NCBI GenBank assembly: GCA_013287855.1
Contig: JABDCY010000007.1
Location: 1 to 47,955, forward strand
Length of the DNA stretch: 47,955 nucleotides
From: Candidatus Babelota bacterium
GTDB taxonomy: Bacteria > Babelota > Babeliae > Babelales > Vermiphilaceae
Direction of reading: 5' to 3'
Positions 31,410 to 41,438 of this stretch are shown here, one piece after another. Position 1 is the stretch's first letter. The number at the start of each line of letters is the position of its first letter. Under the pieces are notes generated by a model. The model was not told the origin of the DNA and searched no databases. It was given only the letters and a program-made list of their open reading frames with translations. A program made the position numbers and the translations under genes.

Positions 31410-32186
31410 ATGAATAATCACCACAAAACTCTAGCGCTTGCTACTCTTATTGGCATAAGCATCGACGGCTCGCTACAAGCGATTACCAAAATCACCAAAG
31501 AAAACTGCAGAGATATTGTCGCTCAATCAAAAGATAAAATTTTGGTAATTGATTTTTGGGCAGACTGGTGCAATCCATGCAAACAGATGGCGCCTGTTTT
31601 TGAAGCATTTGATGCGAAAATGAAAAGAAAATATATCTGCGCTAAAGCAGATGTCATGGAGCTGCAAGAGTTTGCGCAAGAATTCCAAGTACAATCGCTG
31701 CCTACTTTTGCGGTGATTAAAAATGGAAAGATTCTTGGCAAAATTATTGGTTCTCAGAGTCAAGAACAGTTTGATGCAAAAATCAAAGAAATAGTTGAAG
31801 GCATTGATCTTGCCAAACTTTCTCTACAACAACTGCAACAGCGTATGCTTGAAGCAATTATGGCCTGCAATTTTGAAGAGATACAAAAAATATCTTCTCT
31901 CAAGCAATTTGATATTAATGCACCATTTGCTGATGGCAATAACCCACTTTCATATGCAGCAATTTTTGGCCAACAAATGGGCCAAAAAGGTGTTGAATTA
32001 GTTCAAGCTTTATTGAATGCTGGTGCAGATCCAGAATTTAAACTTACTATGGGTGGTGGCTCCTTCACCGTCATGGAATTCATGGCACAAGTGCATGAAA
32101 ATACCAAGCGCATGATTGAGTTCCAACAAACTATAGTTACCACCATGCAAGTACATCCTAAAAAAATGAAGCGGGCACAAGCCTAA
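31410..32186 (+). CDS. Secreted thioredoxin-ankyrin fusion protein
   Basis: A 258-residue protein. ATG 31410 has a perfect SD (AGGAGGA). A short signal-like segment (8-23) precedes a thioredoxin domain with active site WCNPC (53-57) and cis-Pro98 in QSLPTF. Residues 145-230 contain an ankyrin-like pair (LEAIMACNFEEIQKI; NPLSYAAIFGQ; VELVQALLNAGADPEF). It ends in a basic tail (HPKKMKRAQA). An exported thiol-disulfide or holdase function joined to a binding module is plausible. TATGAT at 31351-31356 may be the -10. Confidence 0.85.
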   Translation: MNNHHKTLALATLIGISIDGSLQAITKITKENCRDIVAQSKDKILVIDFWADWCNPCKQMAPVFEAFDAKMKRKYICAKADVMELQEFAQEFQVQSLPTFAVIKNGKILGKIIGSQSQEQFDAKIKEIVEGIDLAKLSLQQLQQRMLEAIMACNFEEIQKISSLKQFDINAPFADGNNPLSYAAIFGQQMGQKGVELVQALLNAGADPEFKLTMGGGSFTVMEFMAQVHENTKRMIEFQQTIVTTMQVHPKKMKRAQA

Positions 32187-32207
32187 AAAATCTAAGAACT
32201 ACCAAAT

Positions 32208-32242
32208 AAAAAAGCCTTTGTGTTTTGCACAAAGGCTTTTTT
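32208..32242. terminator. Bidirectional intrinsic terminator
   Basis: A perfect 15-bp stem (32208-32222 against 32228-32242) with a 5-nt loop and A/T tracts on both sides, between the convergent genes ending at 32186 and 32259. Confidence 0.92.
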
Positions 32243-32258
32243 ATTTGCATTCTTTGTA

Positions 32259-32606
32259 TTATCGAGATCTTTTTTGTTTTAGTTTGGTTGTTAAATGTTT
32301 TGCCATGAGATTCATGACTTGTCTACGGACATTTTCTGCAACGCCTGCTTCTTTCATATTTTGTATCATGGATTCTGCCATGGTTTCACCAGCCATTTTT
32401 GCGCTGGATTCTATCGAGGCAGGGTCATGCATCATATGAATAAAACGCATTATCGATTCGGACAGATTATTCATTGCTTGCACATTTTCATCAACGGCGG
32501 CTGGCTTGTTTGCTTGGCAGCCGCATTTTGTTACACGTTCGACTACTGCCGCATCTACTATGCTTATATGTGCTAGAGCCAGTACGGTGAATAAAGCTAT
32601 ACGCAT
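32259..32606 (-). CDS. Small secreted hypothetical protein
   Basis: A 115-residue protein. ATG 32606 has SD AAGGAG; an upstream in-frame start at 32651 would put the signal peptide inside. The signal peptide ends near VDA-A. The mature part has a CxC pair (KCGCQ) and is otherwise helical and Met-rich (about 10 Met), ending KLKQKRSR. Metal binding through Cys/Met is possible but unproven. No family recognised. Confidence 0.65.
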   Translation of the reverse strand: MRIALFTVLALAHISIVDAAVVERVTKCGCQANKPAAVDENVQAMNNLSESIMRFIHMMHDPASIESSAKMAGETMAESMIQNMKEAGVAENVRRQVMNLMAKHLTTKLKQKRSR

Positions 32607-32681
32607 CACAAACTCCTTCTTACAAGAGGGGACATTAATTACCATGCCCACTATAACTCTATGCAGTAAGAGGACGCAAGG

Positions 32682-33986
32682 TTATGATGTGGTTTCTAAT
32701 TTTTCAGAAAATATCAGAACTTGTTGTACGCGCGTGGCAGTTGCTTTTTGTACCTGAAAACAGAAATCTTTGTACGTAACTCGTTCACCTTTTTTGGGAA
32801 GATGTTGCAAAGTTTCTGTCAAAAATCCGCCCAGGGTAATTGAGCCTTCAGTTTCAAAGGTAACATGCAGTAAATCGCTTAATTCATCGAGGGCTATGGT
32901 AGCATCCACCAACCAACCACCTTGTTTGAGTGGAATAATCTTTTCTTGTGCTGATTCATATTCGTCACTTATTTCACCCACAATTTCTTCGAGCACGTCT
33001 TCGAGCGTTACTAACCCCGTAATGCTGCCATATTCATTGATAACCATAGCAATGTGCATATGCTGTTCACGAAATTCACGCAGAAGTTGGTTAACCTTTA
33101 CGCTTTCGGGCACAAACATAATAGGACGTACTATTTCTTGCAGCGGCTTTTCTTCATGTTTCATCAGTTGAACGAATATGTCTTTCAAGTGCACCATGCC
33201 GATGATATTATCAGGTTTTTCTTGATAGACCGGCATGCGTGTGTATTGATATTTTGAAAATAGATCAAGCACATTTTTGAGGGGGGTAGAAGCTTCTACT
33301 GATACAATATCACCTTCAGGTACCATGGTTTCTTTTACCGGTGTGGTTCCTAACTCGAAAATGTTTTGCAGCATTTCCGTTTTTTCCGTTTCCATCAAGC
33401 CTTTTTGATTGATATGTTCAATCAAGAATTGAATTTCTTTTTCAGATGATACCCACTCGCTGGAACCCTCAAGGGCTTTTTGCCCCCCAACACGATAAAG
33501 CACCGCATCAGAAATGCGTAATAAAATAGTAACGAGCGGATAGAACAAACGAAAAATAAAATTGGTGATCCACAACGTAGAGCCGATGAGTTTTTCACCA
33601 TAAGCTTTGCCTAAGTTTTTTGGGATAATGTCACCAATAATCAATATAGCAATTGTGGCTACAAAAATACCTACCGAAACACCAACGCTGTTGCTAAAAT
33701 TAAATTGAGCAAATACCGTTTCGGTTATGCTCGTAACCAGAACTGAGGTAATAACATTGGCAAGACAGCTTGCAATCAACGTGGTAATCAATAACCGTTG
33801 CGGATTTTTTTCGAGTGTTTCAAATAAAAAGTGATACTTTCCGGTACGTTGTGCAAGTTCTTTCAGTTTAAATAATCGCATTGCGGTGATACTTGTTTCC
33901 AAAAAGGAGAACAGGGCACACGAGGACAACGAAATGCCAAATGCGATTAGCTGCAGTGTTAAATAACTATCTTGTGGGGGTTCCAT
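32682..33986 (-). CDS. CNNM/CorC-type membrane protein (DUF21, CBS pair, CorC_HlyC)
   Basis: A 434-residue protein with a DUF21 membrane domain (about 8-190, four hydrophobic segments), a CBS pair (about 205-330, with VPEGDIVSVEAST and VINEYGSITGLVTLEDVLEEIVGEI) and a C-terminal CorC_HlyC domain (about 345-430). The family is linked to Mg2+ or Co2+ export and Mg2+ homeostasis; older names such as hemolysin are misleading. Complete. It follows rpoD on the same strand after 26 nt. Confidence 0.92.
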   Translation of the reverse strand: MEPPQDSYLTLQLIAFGISLSSCALFSFLETSITAMRLFKLKELAQRTGKYHFLFETLEKNPQRLLITTLIASCLANVITSVLVTSITETVFAQFNFSNSVGVSVGIFVATIAILIIGDIIPKNLGKAYGEKLIGSTLWITNFIFRLFYPLVTILLRISDAVLYRVGGQKALEGSSEWVSSEKEIQFLIEHINQKGLMETEKTEMLQNIFELGTTPVKETMVPEGDIVSVEASTPLKNVLDLFSKYQYTRMPVYQEKPDNIIGMVHLKDIFVQLMKHEEKPLQEIVRPIMFVPESVKVNQLLREFREQHMHIAMVINEYGSITGLVTLEDVLEEIVGEISDEYESAQEKIIPLKQGGWLVDATIALDELSDLLHVTFETEGSITLGGFLTETLQHLPKKGERVTYKDFCFQVQKATATRVQQVLIFSEKLETTS

Positions 33987-34012
33987 AGTAAAAATTCTTC
34001 CTTATAAAATTA

Positions 34013-36247
34013 TTATTCTTCATTACTCTCAATATCACCATCATCTTCTTCGTAGGACATGTTTTCATCAAATTCTTTATCGAAGAAGGTTTGCAGTTTT
34101 TTAGAACGCGATGGATGGCGCAACTTTTTTATAGCTTTCACTTCAATCTGCCGAATACGTTCACGGGTCACCGAGAAGTCTTTACCAACTTCTTCGAGGG
34201 TGTGCTCAGAAGCTACATCGATGCCAAAACGCATCTTAAGTACTTTTTCTTCCCGTGGTGTCAGCGATTTGAGTACTTCGCGCACGCGTTCTTTCAAATC
34301 ATTATTGGCAACGGTGTCAGAAGGCGAAAACTCATTTTCATTTTCAATGAAATCTTTAATGTAAGCATCTTCACTATCGCCAACCGGTGTTTCCAAGGAG
34401 ATTGGTTCTTTGGAAATCTTGATGATGTTCTTAATCTTTTTTTCATCAAGGTTGAGTTCTTTAGCAAGTTCAGCGTGGGTTGGTTCACGGCCATGTTCTT
34501 GGATGAAGGTTCTTTTGATCTTGTTAATTTTATTAAGCGTTTCAACCATATGCACCGGAACACGAATGGTGCGTGATTGATCTGCAATGGCACGGGTGAT
34601 GGCTTGGCGAATCCACCAGGTTGCATAGGTGGAGAATTTGTAGCCCCGTTCGAACTCAAACTTTTCTACGGCTTTCATGAGTCCGATGTTACCTTCTTGA
34701 ATGAGATCCAAGAAATGTAGTCCACGATTTACATATTTTTTTGCAATGTTAACCACAAGGCGCAAGTTAGCTTTTGCTAAATCATCTTTCGCGCGTTTAT
34801 CACGGCGTTGGCCACTCAAGAGCTGATTGTGATAACGCACAATAAGATCGCGCGGCAATCCCGCTTCTACTTCTATTTTTTTGAGCAGCTTTGCTGAAGC
34901 ACGAGAGACTTTATTAAGCTCTTCCAGATCAGCAAGTTGACTTTGCGTAGGATTTTTGAGCCCCTCAAGTTGCTTAATGTGACTTTGTGTTGCCTGGATG
35001 ATCTGCTCTTTTTCACGCAGTTTATGCACAAATTTTTCAATTTTTTTGGCACATCGTCTGATAAATTTATTGCTGAGCCTAATGGAGCGGATAACTTCGC
35101 CGATTTTTTCTTTATTTTCGCGAACTTTGGCAAGCATCTCATGTTTTTTTTCTTGTGTCGTTAATTTGCCGCGATAGCTCAAATAAATTTTTTCTTCATT
35201 ATCAACAAGTTCTTTAATTTTTTTGATGGTATCAAGAAGCTTTTTCTTTTCTTCATCAATTTTTGGTAAATTTTCTTCATCAAATTCAGAGAACTGAATG
35301 ATATCTTTTAATGGCAGTGAATTTTTTTCAAGCCGTTCACCAATTGCGACAAATTCTTTATGAATAAAAGGGAATCGTGATATAGAATCAATGGAATCTC
35401 GTTTTCCTTGTGCTATGCGGTCAGCAATATCAGTTTCGGTTTTTTTGTTGAGCAATGGTATTTTACCGATATCACGCAAATAAGATTTTACGCCATCAGT
35501 GATCTGTGTTGCGCCAGCAGTTTCACGCACTGCCTCTTTTTCAACACCTTCATCATCGCCAGCAGCTACTTCATCATCTTCAAGAAGTTCGGTAGTAAGA
35601 GCCAAGGAGCCTTCTAGTCCACCAGCCATTTTGAAATTGCCGCCTGCGCCTTCGTCTTTTTCAAGTACTTGCATGTCACTGCGCGCAGCATCGAGTTCTT
35701 CAAGATTAACGAGCTCTAATCCTTCTTTTTCGATCATGCGCAATAATGCAGTACCTTCTTGCTCAGAAAGGTTATGTTTATCGGCAAATTCCATAGTTTC
35801 TTCATAGCTCAAAATGCCACCAGCTTCTTTGCCCCGTTCCAGTAGGCTTGAAGCGACTTTTTGCATCTCAGCTTCACTCATGGCAGGGTGTTCAGGCTTG
35901 CTGCTACCCTTTTTCTTAAATAAGGTGGCAAGTTCAGTCGGCTTTTTTTTGACTGGCTTTTCGGTTTTGACAGCCGGTTTGAGCGATTCTTTTGGTTTGG
36001 CAACCGATTTTACTGGCTCTTTTTTTTCTACTGGTTTTTCTATGGGTTTATGCACAACCTGTTTTTGCACAGGCTTTTTTGCAGCAGGTGCGCTTTCTTG
36101 CGGTTTAGTTTTAACCGCAGTCTTTGGCAGAGCTTTAGTACTTTTTGGCTTAACCGAACTTTTAGCAGATACCTTTTTTGCAGGTACTTTTGCCTTTGCT
36201 TTGGTTTTAGCCTTACTGGTCTTTTTTGCAATGATATTTTTTTTCAT
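34013..36247 (-). CDS. rpoD: Primary sigma factor RpoD with long Lys/Pro/Ala-rich N-terminal extension
   Basis: A 744-residue sigma-70. Region 1.2 ([14 protein letters not shown]), region 2 ([21 protein letters not shown] through [14 protein letters not shown]), region 3 and region 4 ([27 protein letters not shown]) are complete, with a charged non-conserved insert between 1.2 and 2. The first 110 or so residues are an unstructured Lys/Ala/Pro-rich extension resembling histone-H1-like tails, absent from E. coli RpoD. It directly follows dnaG, as in the classical macromolecular-synthesis operon, but rpsU is missing. Confidence 0.96.
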   Translation of the reverse strand: MKKNIIAKKTSKAKTKAKAKVPAKKVSAKSSVKPKSTKALPKTAVKTKPQESAPAAKKPVQKQVVHKPIEKPVEKKEPVKSVAKPKESLKPAVKTEKPVKKKPTELATLFKKKGSSKPEHPAMSEAEMQKVASSLLERGKEAGGILSYEETMEFADKHNLSEQEGTALLRMIEKEGLELVNLEELDAARSDMQVLEKDEGAGGNFKMAGGLEGSLALTTELLEDDEVAAGDDEGVEKEAVRETAGATQITDGVKSYLRDIGKIPLLNKKTETDIADRIAQGKRDSIDSISRFPFIHKEFVAIGERLEKNSLPLKDIIQFSEFDEENLPKIDEEKKKLLDTIKKIKELVDNEEKIYLSYRGKLTTQEKKHEMLAKVRENKEKIGEVIRSIRLSNKFIRRCAKKIEKFVHKLREKEQIIQATQSHIKQLEGLKNPTQSQLADLEELNKVSRASAKLLKKIEVEAGLPRDLIVRYHNQLLSGQRRDKRAKDDLAKANLRLVVNIAKKYVNRGLHFLDLIQEGNIGLMKAVEKFEFERGYKFSTYATWWIRQAITRAIADQSRTIRVPVHMVETLNKINKIKRTFIQEHGREPTHAELAKELNLDEKKIKNIIKISKEPISLETPVGDSEDAYIKDFIENENEFSPSDTVANNDLKERVREVLKSLTPREEKVLKMRFGIDVASEHTLEEVGKDFSVTRERIRQIEVKAIKKLRHPSRSKKLQTFFDKEFDENMSYEEDDGDIESNEE

Positions 36248-36291
36248 TCTTCATTCCATTTATTAGGCCATTTATTAGGGAAGTTTTTGTC

Positions 36292-38082
36292 TTAGAGCAA
36301 TTTTTTCTTTAATTCCAGAAATTGTAGTAAAATCTTTTGTTCTTCGGCTACATTGCCAGAGCGCTTTGCCTGATCAAGCTGCTTTTTTATTTTATGCACG
36401 ATACTTTTCCAATTTTTTCTCTGGAATTGTGCCAAAAGCTGATCAAACGCGCCTGGTTCTAATGAACCTTCAAACTCAAGCAAAATTTTGCTCACAAACT
36501 CTTTTTCATAACTATCTAAGCTATCAAAAAACTGCACAAAGTCCAATGAGGGTGTCTCGGTTTTAAGCGTATAAAGTTTCTGTAAGATAACGCTAAAAGC
36601 AGGGGGTAAATAACCGATCATCAATTCCTGGTTGTCATTGTTTAGTAAATCAATATTATTTAGTATAGCAAAAAATAAATTTTTTTCCAATTTCTGGTCT
36701 TCTCCAAGCAGATTATGTGGGATTTTAGGCCTTTCTGCCGGGTCTGTGTGCGAGCTTTTTTCGAGAGCTCCCTGATTATGGGCGGCAGTTGCCGCATTTT
36801 TTGCTGAATTTTGCATCTTTTCAAGTTCCCGAGAGAGGGAAGCAAAAGGGATATCTATGATTTTTGAAGCTCGTTGCACCAGCAAATCCCGCGTGATGCC
36901 ATCCTCAACGGTGTTAATAACGCCGAGCAATTTGCGGGTGAGTTGCAGCTTTTCTGGCAATGGCTTGGTAGCAAATCCTTCGCCTAAGCTTTCGATGAAA
37001 AAGACGAAAATATCTTTGGCGCTTGCAATGAGGGGAACAAGGTCATTTTCTTTGCTCAAAAAAGAAGCAGGATCTTCTTGGGGCGGGAGACATATCACAT
37101 GGAGCTCAAGACACACCTGCCAACATAAACTGGTAAGCCTGATGATGGCTTCTTTGCCGGCTTTATCTCCATCATATACCACGTACAATTTTTGGGTGTA
37201 GCGGGCCAAGATTTTCAGATGCTCGGGTGTACAGGCGGTGCCCAGCGTGGCGATAGTGTTGGCGTATCCATGTTGCACCATGGCGATGCAATCTGCATAA
37301 CCTTCAACTAAAAAAGCAGATTCTTTTTGTTGCATGCTTTTTTTGGCCTGATCAATACCAAAAAGTAATGCGCCTTTATTGAAATACGGATTTTCTCGCG
37401 AATTATAGTATTTGGGCCGCTCATCGCCTTGTTTGAAAATGCGGCCACCAAATCCGCAGAAACGACCAAGATGATCTTTTATGGGAAACATGATGCGTTC
37501 TTCAAAAGGTGAATACAGAACCGTTTTGCCTTCTTGCACTATGCCCGCTTCAATAAGATCTTTTACTAAAAAACCATGCGACCGAGCCATGGTGGCAAGC
37601 TCCTTGATGCGCTGATGGCCTCCGGGAAAATACCCAAGCGTAAAAAGACGCATGCTGTCTTTGGTAAATCCACGTTTTAATAAATAATGCAAAGCACCTG
37701 GCGAGGTTGTGAGTTGCTGATGGCACCACGCGGCTACGACCGTGCACAAATCGTAATAGTGCTTTTTTTCATTGATTGTCGGTTCATTAGTGGTGATAAG
37801 TTCTTGCGGTAGCTCAATGCGATAGCGTTCGGCAATATGATGCGCAGCTTCTAACTGGTTGCAATGTTCTACTTGGGCAATGAACGAGACGACATCGCCA
37901 CCCACATGGCAGCCAAAACAGTAAAAAATTTCCTTGTGTGGGCTTACCGTAAACGATGCCGTTTTTTCACTATGAAACGGACAATTGCCTTTCCAATAGG
38001 TTCCGGCTTTTTTGAGTTGGGTATATTCATTGACGACATCAAGGATAGAAACTCGCGTCTTTATAAAGCTAAATAGATTCAT
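36292..38082 (-). CDS. dnaG: DNA primase DnaG
   Basis: Primase makes RNA primers for DNA replication. I place the start at ATG 38082, giving 596 residues, the normal length; the open frame extends further upstream only as a shadow of lgt. The N-terminal CHC2 zinc finger (Cys34, His37, Cys55, Cys58), the DNAB-loading catalytic core and the TOPRIM motifs (FLVEGYADCIA; VVYDGDKAGKEA) are present, followed by a C-terminal helical region for helicase contact. It overlaps the end of lgt by 14 nt. Confidence 0.95.
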   Translation of the reverse strand: MNLFSFIKTRVSILDVVNEYTQLKKAGTYWKGNCPFHSEKTASFTVSPHKEIFYCFGCHVGGDVVSFIAQVEHCNQLEAAHHIAERYRIELPQELITTNEPTINEKKHYYDLCTVVAAWCHQQLTTSPGALHYLLKRGFTKDSMRLFTLGYFPGGHQRIKELATMARSHGFLVKDLIEAGIVQEGKTVLYSPFEERIMFPIKDHLGRFCGFGGRIFKQGDERPKYYNSRENPYFNKGALLFGIDQAKKSMQQKESAFLVEGYADCIAMVQHGYANTIATLGTACTPEHLKILARYTQKLYVVYDGDKAGKEAIIRLTSLCWQVCLELHVICLPPQEDPASFLSKENDLVPLIASAKDIFVFFIESLGEGFATKPLPEKLQLTRKLLGVINTVEDGITRDLLVQRASKIIDIPFASLSRELEKMQNSAKNAATAAHNQGALEKSSHTDPAERPKIPHNLLGEDQKLEKNLFFAILNNIDLLNNDNQELMIGYLPPAFSVILQKLYTLKTETPSLDFVQFFDSLDSYEKEFVSKILLEFEGSLEPGAFDQLLAQFQRKNWKSIVHKIKKQLDQAKRSGNVAEEQKILLQFLELKKKLL

Positions 38083-38854
38083 GCTGTACAGCTCGTGAAG
38101 GATGCCAAGCAATAAAAGCAAAAAGCAGTAAACAAGCACCGGCAATCGTGGCAGCAATCCATTGGTGCAGCGAGAACAATCCATAGATCGGGCCTCTATC
38201 GGCGCGCCAAAAATCGATCGCAAAGCGTTCCATGCTGGCACAAAAAAGATAGAGCGTAAAAAGCTGCCCATCTTTGAGTGTGTGCAAACGCGAAATAAGT
38301 TGTAGCAAAATGAATATGCCCAAAAAAGTTGCAGCGCTATAGAGTTGTGTGGGGTGAAGGGGTTTGTGCAGTGGCGCGAATGAATTTGGATCGGTGTAGG
38401 TGATTGCCTGCCATCCAGTGTACACGATGCCATGACAGCACCCAGCCATAAAGCAGCCGATTCTGCCAAATGCTTGGGCGAGTGGTGCATAAAGCGCGCC
38501 AAGATCGAGTACCGGTAAGATTGGAATTTTGTGAAGAATAAAATAACCAAGAAGTGCTGTGATACAGCCGATAAGTGCGCCTAAAATGGATAATCCACCT
38601 TGCCAGATAGCAAAAATGTCGCTGAAACTTTCAAATGTCCGCCATTTTTCGAGAATATACAGTAGACGCCCGCCTGAGAGAGTTGCAATGATGCCAATAA
38701 AAAAGCCTTGAAAAACTTGGTCGTCAGTTAAATAGTTTCGGCGCATGGGATGGTAAAACACCAAGGTCATCATGAGCCCAAGGCCAATGGCGATGAATAG
38801 ACCGTAACTGTTAATGGAAAAGGGGCCCCAGATATGGCACAGCTCGCGATACAT
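38069..38854 (-). CDS. lgt: Prolipoprotein diacylglyceryl transferase
   Basis: Lgt adds diacylglycerol to the lipobox Cys of prolipoproteins in the inner membrane, the first step of lipoprotein maturation. The 261-residue protein has seven or so TM segments, the signature GRIGCFMAGCCHG (about 130-142), HPTQLYS and the late R..DFWR. ATG 38854 has GGAGG 8 nt upstream; an in-frame TTG at 38869 overlaps that SD. Minus-strand TATACT (38891-38896 in plus coordinates) could be the -10. Several small proteins in the window have possible lipoboxes that it could process. Confidence 0.93.
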   Translation of the reverse strand: MYRELCHIWGPFSINSYGLFIAIGLGLMMTLVFYHPMRRNYLTDDQVFQGFFIGIIATLSGGRLLYILEKWRTFESFSDIFAIWQGGLSILGALIGCITALLGYFILHKIPILPVLDLGALYAPLAQAFGRIGCFMAGCCHGIVYTGWQAITYTDPNSFAPLHKPLHPTQLYSAATFLGIFILLQLISRLHTLKDGQLFTLYLFCASMERFAIDFWRADRGPIYGLFSLHQWIAATIAGACLLLFAFIAWHPSRAVQHESI

Positions 38855-38914
38855 GTCTATTACCTCCAAAGCGTTTTATGTAATGCTTTAAGTATAACGA
38901 GTTTTTTATAAAAA

Positions 38915-38940
38915 TAAGCCCCTTTATGAAAAGGGGCTTA
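38915..38940 (-). terminator. Intrinsic terminator for the gene at 39036-40073
   Basis: A perfect 11-bp stem (38915-38925 against 38930-38940) with a 4-nt loop, followed on the minus strand by TTTTTATAAAAAA. It separates the secreted-protein gene from the lgt-dnaG-rpoD cluster. Confidence 0.88.
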
Positions 38941-39035
38941 CATGTACTAATTTATTTGATTTCTTTTATGTGCGATGATGCAACGGATCACGGTTGAATT
39001 ATCTTAAAACATTTTCTTATATAAATAAGATCACT

Positions 39036-40073
39036 TTAATTTGACTCGTTTGACCCATGCCCGGATATCTTGCTATGCGTGATCCAATTGATCCCAGTTG
39101 GATTGGAATGAGCGTCGCGCCAGCTAGCGCTACCATAGCAAGTATCTTTGCTGAGCCATAGAGAATTGGACTGTTTTGCCGGTACATTGTCGTAAAAAGC
39201 TACGGGCTCTCCAGCATTTGTTGCATAGAACTTACGTTCAGCCTCAGGTACCCATTCCGACATGGCAAATCCAAGTGGCTTATCTTCTGGTGAAAGTATG
39301 CCTGCCAATGCAACTATGTGTTTTTCATTATATTTATCTGTCAATCCCATAAGCATTAGCTCCCTCAATACCGAATTTTTCTCAACGGGCCCTCTGCGAT
39401 TATAGGCACTCATGTCTATAAAAGGAAAATCTACCTTTTCCAGCTTTTTAATTGTCTCATTGAGTTTGCGATTGTGGAATTCGCGATTCGACTTTTTCGT
39501 AGTGTCGTTATTATCTCCATCCTCAGCAACAGTTTCGGGAAACCGACTTAAAAGCGTTAGCTTGTTGGATCTGTCCCAATTTCGTCGCCATTGTTGCGCG
39601 AGTGCCAGCTCTAGAACTTCATTATGCGTGACTCCAGTGGTCTCTAACTTGGTATTAACTCCATAAGGATTCTCTGGGTCTACCGGTGGTTGATTTTGGG
39701 AAGACAAATTCTTGTAACCAAGATAACCAACACCTAGGGCTACTATTCCCGTTGTTAAACACACCGAATTATACCACTCATCATTTTTCCTAACCTTCTC
39801 AAGCGCTTCTAGCACTTTGGGGTTATGTTTAGCTAATTCTTTGGCATCGGAAATGTTTCCAGAATTTTTCCAAGGGACCCATGAAGAGCGCAAGCATTCA
39901 TCAAATTTATTTTCATGTTTTAAGCGGTCTTGTGGAGAGAGTGGGCCTTCGAGAACCTTTGCTTTTTGAATGCATTGTTCGATTTGTGAAAGATCGTCAC
40001 AAATCGCATAGTTCCCCGACAACAGGAGTCCAACACATAAGGCTGACCAGATAAAAAATGATTTTATTTTCAT
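39036..40073 (-). CDS. Secreted hypothetical protein with one internal membrane segment
   Basis: A 345-residue protein with a signal peptide (1-23) and four early Cys residues. A hydrophobic segment lies at about 103-120 (LTTGIVALGVGYLGYK), followed by a long soluble part with charged helices (155-230) and a Trp/Gly/Ser-rich C-terminus. No domain or catalytic motif recognised. It is a stand-alone transcription unit ended by a good terminator. Confidence 0.65.
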   Translation of the reverse strand: MKIKSFFIWSALCVGLLLSGNYAICDDLSQIEQCIQKAKVLEGPLSPQDRLKHENKFDECLRSSWVPWKNSGNISDAKELAKHNPKVLEALEKVRKNDEWYNSVCLTTGIVALGVGYLGYKNLSSQNQPPVDPENPYGVNTKLETTGVTHNEVLELALAQQWRRNWDRSNKLTLLSRFPETVAEDGDNNDTTKKSNREFHNRKLNETIKKLEKVDFPFIDMSAYNRRGPVEKNSVLRELMLMGLTDKYNEKHIVALAGILSPEDKPLGFAMSEWVPEAERKFYATNAGEPVAFYDNVPAKQSNSLWLSKDTCYGSASWRDAHSNPTGINWITHSKISGHGSNESN

Positions 40074-40266
40074 ATAGAACTATCGCTAAAGGCCAAACAA
40101 ATAATAAATTACTTATATTATTTTACTATAATAAAATGCTCCAGGCAAGTGGGTTATTCTCGTTGGCGGGGTCAATAGCTTAACTGTAGAAAATTCAGAA
40201 GAAATGTACTAAAAAAGGTGAAAATAGGGAGTGATCGTATCTTTGAGGTTTCATGAAATCTAAGAA

Positions 40267-41301
40267 TTAATTTTGATCTTCACCGGTAATGATAGTAACA
40301 TCCTGAAATTTCCTGTCGTCGAGCAAATTTGATCGGAATTCTTCCTCTGGCCCCTTTAATCTCCAAGAATTGTCGCCTCTATAAAATGTCTTCAGCATGC
40401 ATTCTTTTTCTGATGTTCCAAAAATTACGTAGGTGTCCTGTGGCTGCGTTAGTGGTTTATGGACAAGGATGTGGGTTAGCCCCTGATTAAGATTGCTTAA
40501 TACAAGTTCGGTGGTTCCATATTTTTTGTTTGTTATGGTCAAAGCACCGGGTCTTAATGATAATACATTTCCTTTATATGGTGTGAGATCTTGTATCATG
40601 CCATTAGTTGAAGCAAAGCGCTTTGCTTCTGTCATGTTCGTGGTGTCGAAAGCCATGAGATGCCCGCGTTCAGTGCCCATCCAAATAAGATTTTGATCTT
40701 TATCATCAAATCGTACTGCAGATACATGACCTTGAATGATGCTTGTTTTTAGCTTTTTTTGAGCCAGATAATTGAGTGTGTCGCCCAATGGTGTACCTGC
40801 CCTTTTTCCAGTTGTGTTTAATTTTTTGGGTTCTGACATGGTGTCAGTCTGGAAGAGAATCGATGAAGTGCCATCGTCAATATTATTTTCAGCTGATATT
40901 ATTGCTCCATTATCATTGATAGCTACAAGTGCTGAGCTAGGCACATAAAGAATTTTTTCAGCTTTATCAAAAGTATTGTGCCCATTTGCGCGATATCTGA
41001 ACACTTGTGTTTGTGGCTCCTGTGTAAAGCCCATTGTGCTATACCTGCATGTGCCGCGTGGAGATTTGCATTTGTGGAGATAATGTTTGCTAATTTTATG
41101 GTCACCTACTCCCACTTCAGTTACCCATTCATCGGAATTTCCGTCAAAGCCATTGGGATTGTCAGCAAGAACTCGAGAAAAAGCCTCACCCTTTTGAGGG
41201 TCTTGCGATGATGATTGCATGGCATTTATGCAGAAATGTGCAGTTAATGCTATCAGGTTACATAGGATGATTTTATTGAAAAATAAGAAGATTTTCACTT
41301 T
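40267..41301 (-). CDS. Secreted propeller-like hypothetical protein
   Basis: A 344-residue protein. No ATG gives a good signal peptide directly; GTG at 41301 starts VKIFLFFNKIILC, leading to FCINAMQSS, like other local signal peptides, so I use it. An ATG at 41355 would add 18 residues. The mature part has WD40-like strands (GHVSAVRFDDKDQNLIWMG, GHLMAFDTTN) and is beta-rich, ending in an acidic stretch. It resembles in style the protein at 12263-13324 but is not obviously homologous. Function unknown. Confidence 0.6.
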   Translation of the reverse strand, partial: KVKIFLFFNKIILCNLIALTAHFCINAMQSSSQDPQKGEAFSRVLADNPNGFDGNSDEWVTEVGVGDHKISKHYLHKCKSPRGTCRYSTMGFTQEPQTQVFRYRANGHNTFDKAEKILYVPSSALVAINDNGAIISAENNIDDGTSSILFQTDTMSEPKKLNTTGKRAGTPLGDTLNYLAQKKLKTSIIQGHVSAVRFDDKDQNLIWMGTERGHLMAFDTTNMTEAKRFASTNGMIQDLTPYKGNVLSLRPGALTITNKKYGTTELVLSNLNQGLTHILVHKPLTQPQDTYVIFGTSEKECMLKTFYRGDNSWRLKGPEEEFRSNLLDDRKFQDVTIITGEDQN

Positions 41302-41438
41302 GATACTCAAATAAAAAATATTAAACAATGCATTGCTTATATTTAATATTATCAAAGTGGTTATGCGCAGTCAAAGGGGCTGCTGGGATAGAGATATGGG
41401 AAAAAGTAGTTATTAGCGTGAGCACTATTTACAACTGT

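Noticed and set aside
35814-36266. A 150-codon plus-strand hydrophobic frame opposite the rpoD N-terminus
   Set aside because: It is the mirror of a Lys/Ala/Pro-rich tail (AAA/GCC codons read in reverse give Phe/Gly/Ala); no SD or promoter.
38083-38550. N-terminal extension of the dnaG frame over lgt
   Set aside because: The extension is an alternative frame of the clearly coding lgt gene; DnaG begins at its conserved MNLFSFIKTRVSILDVV.
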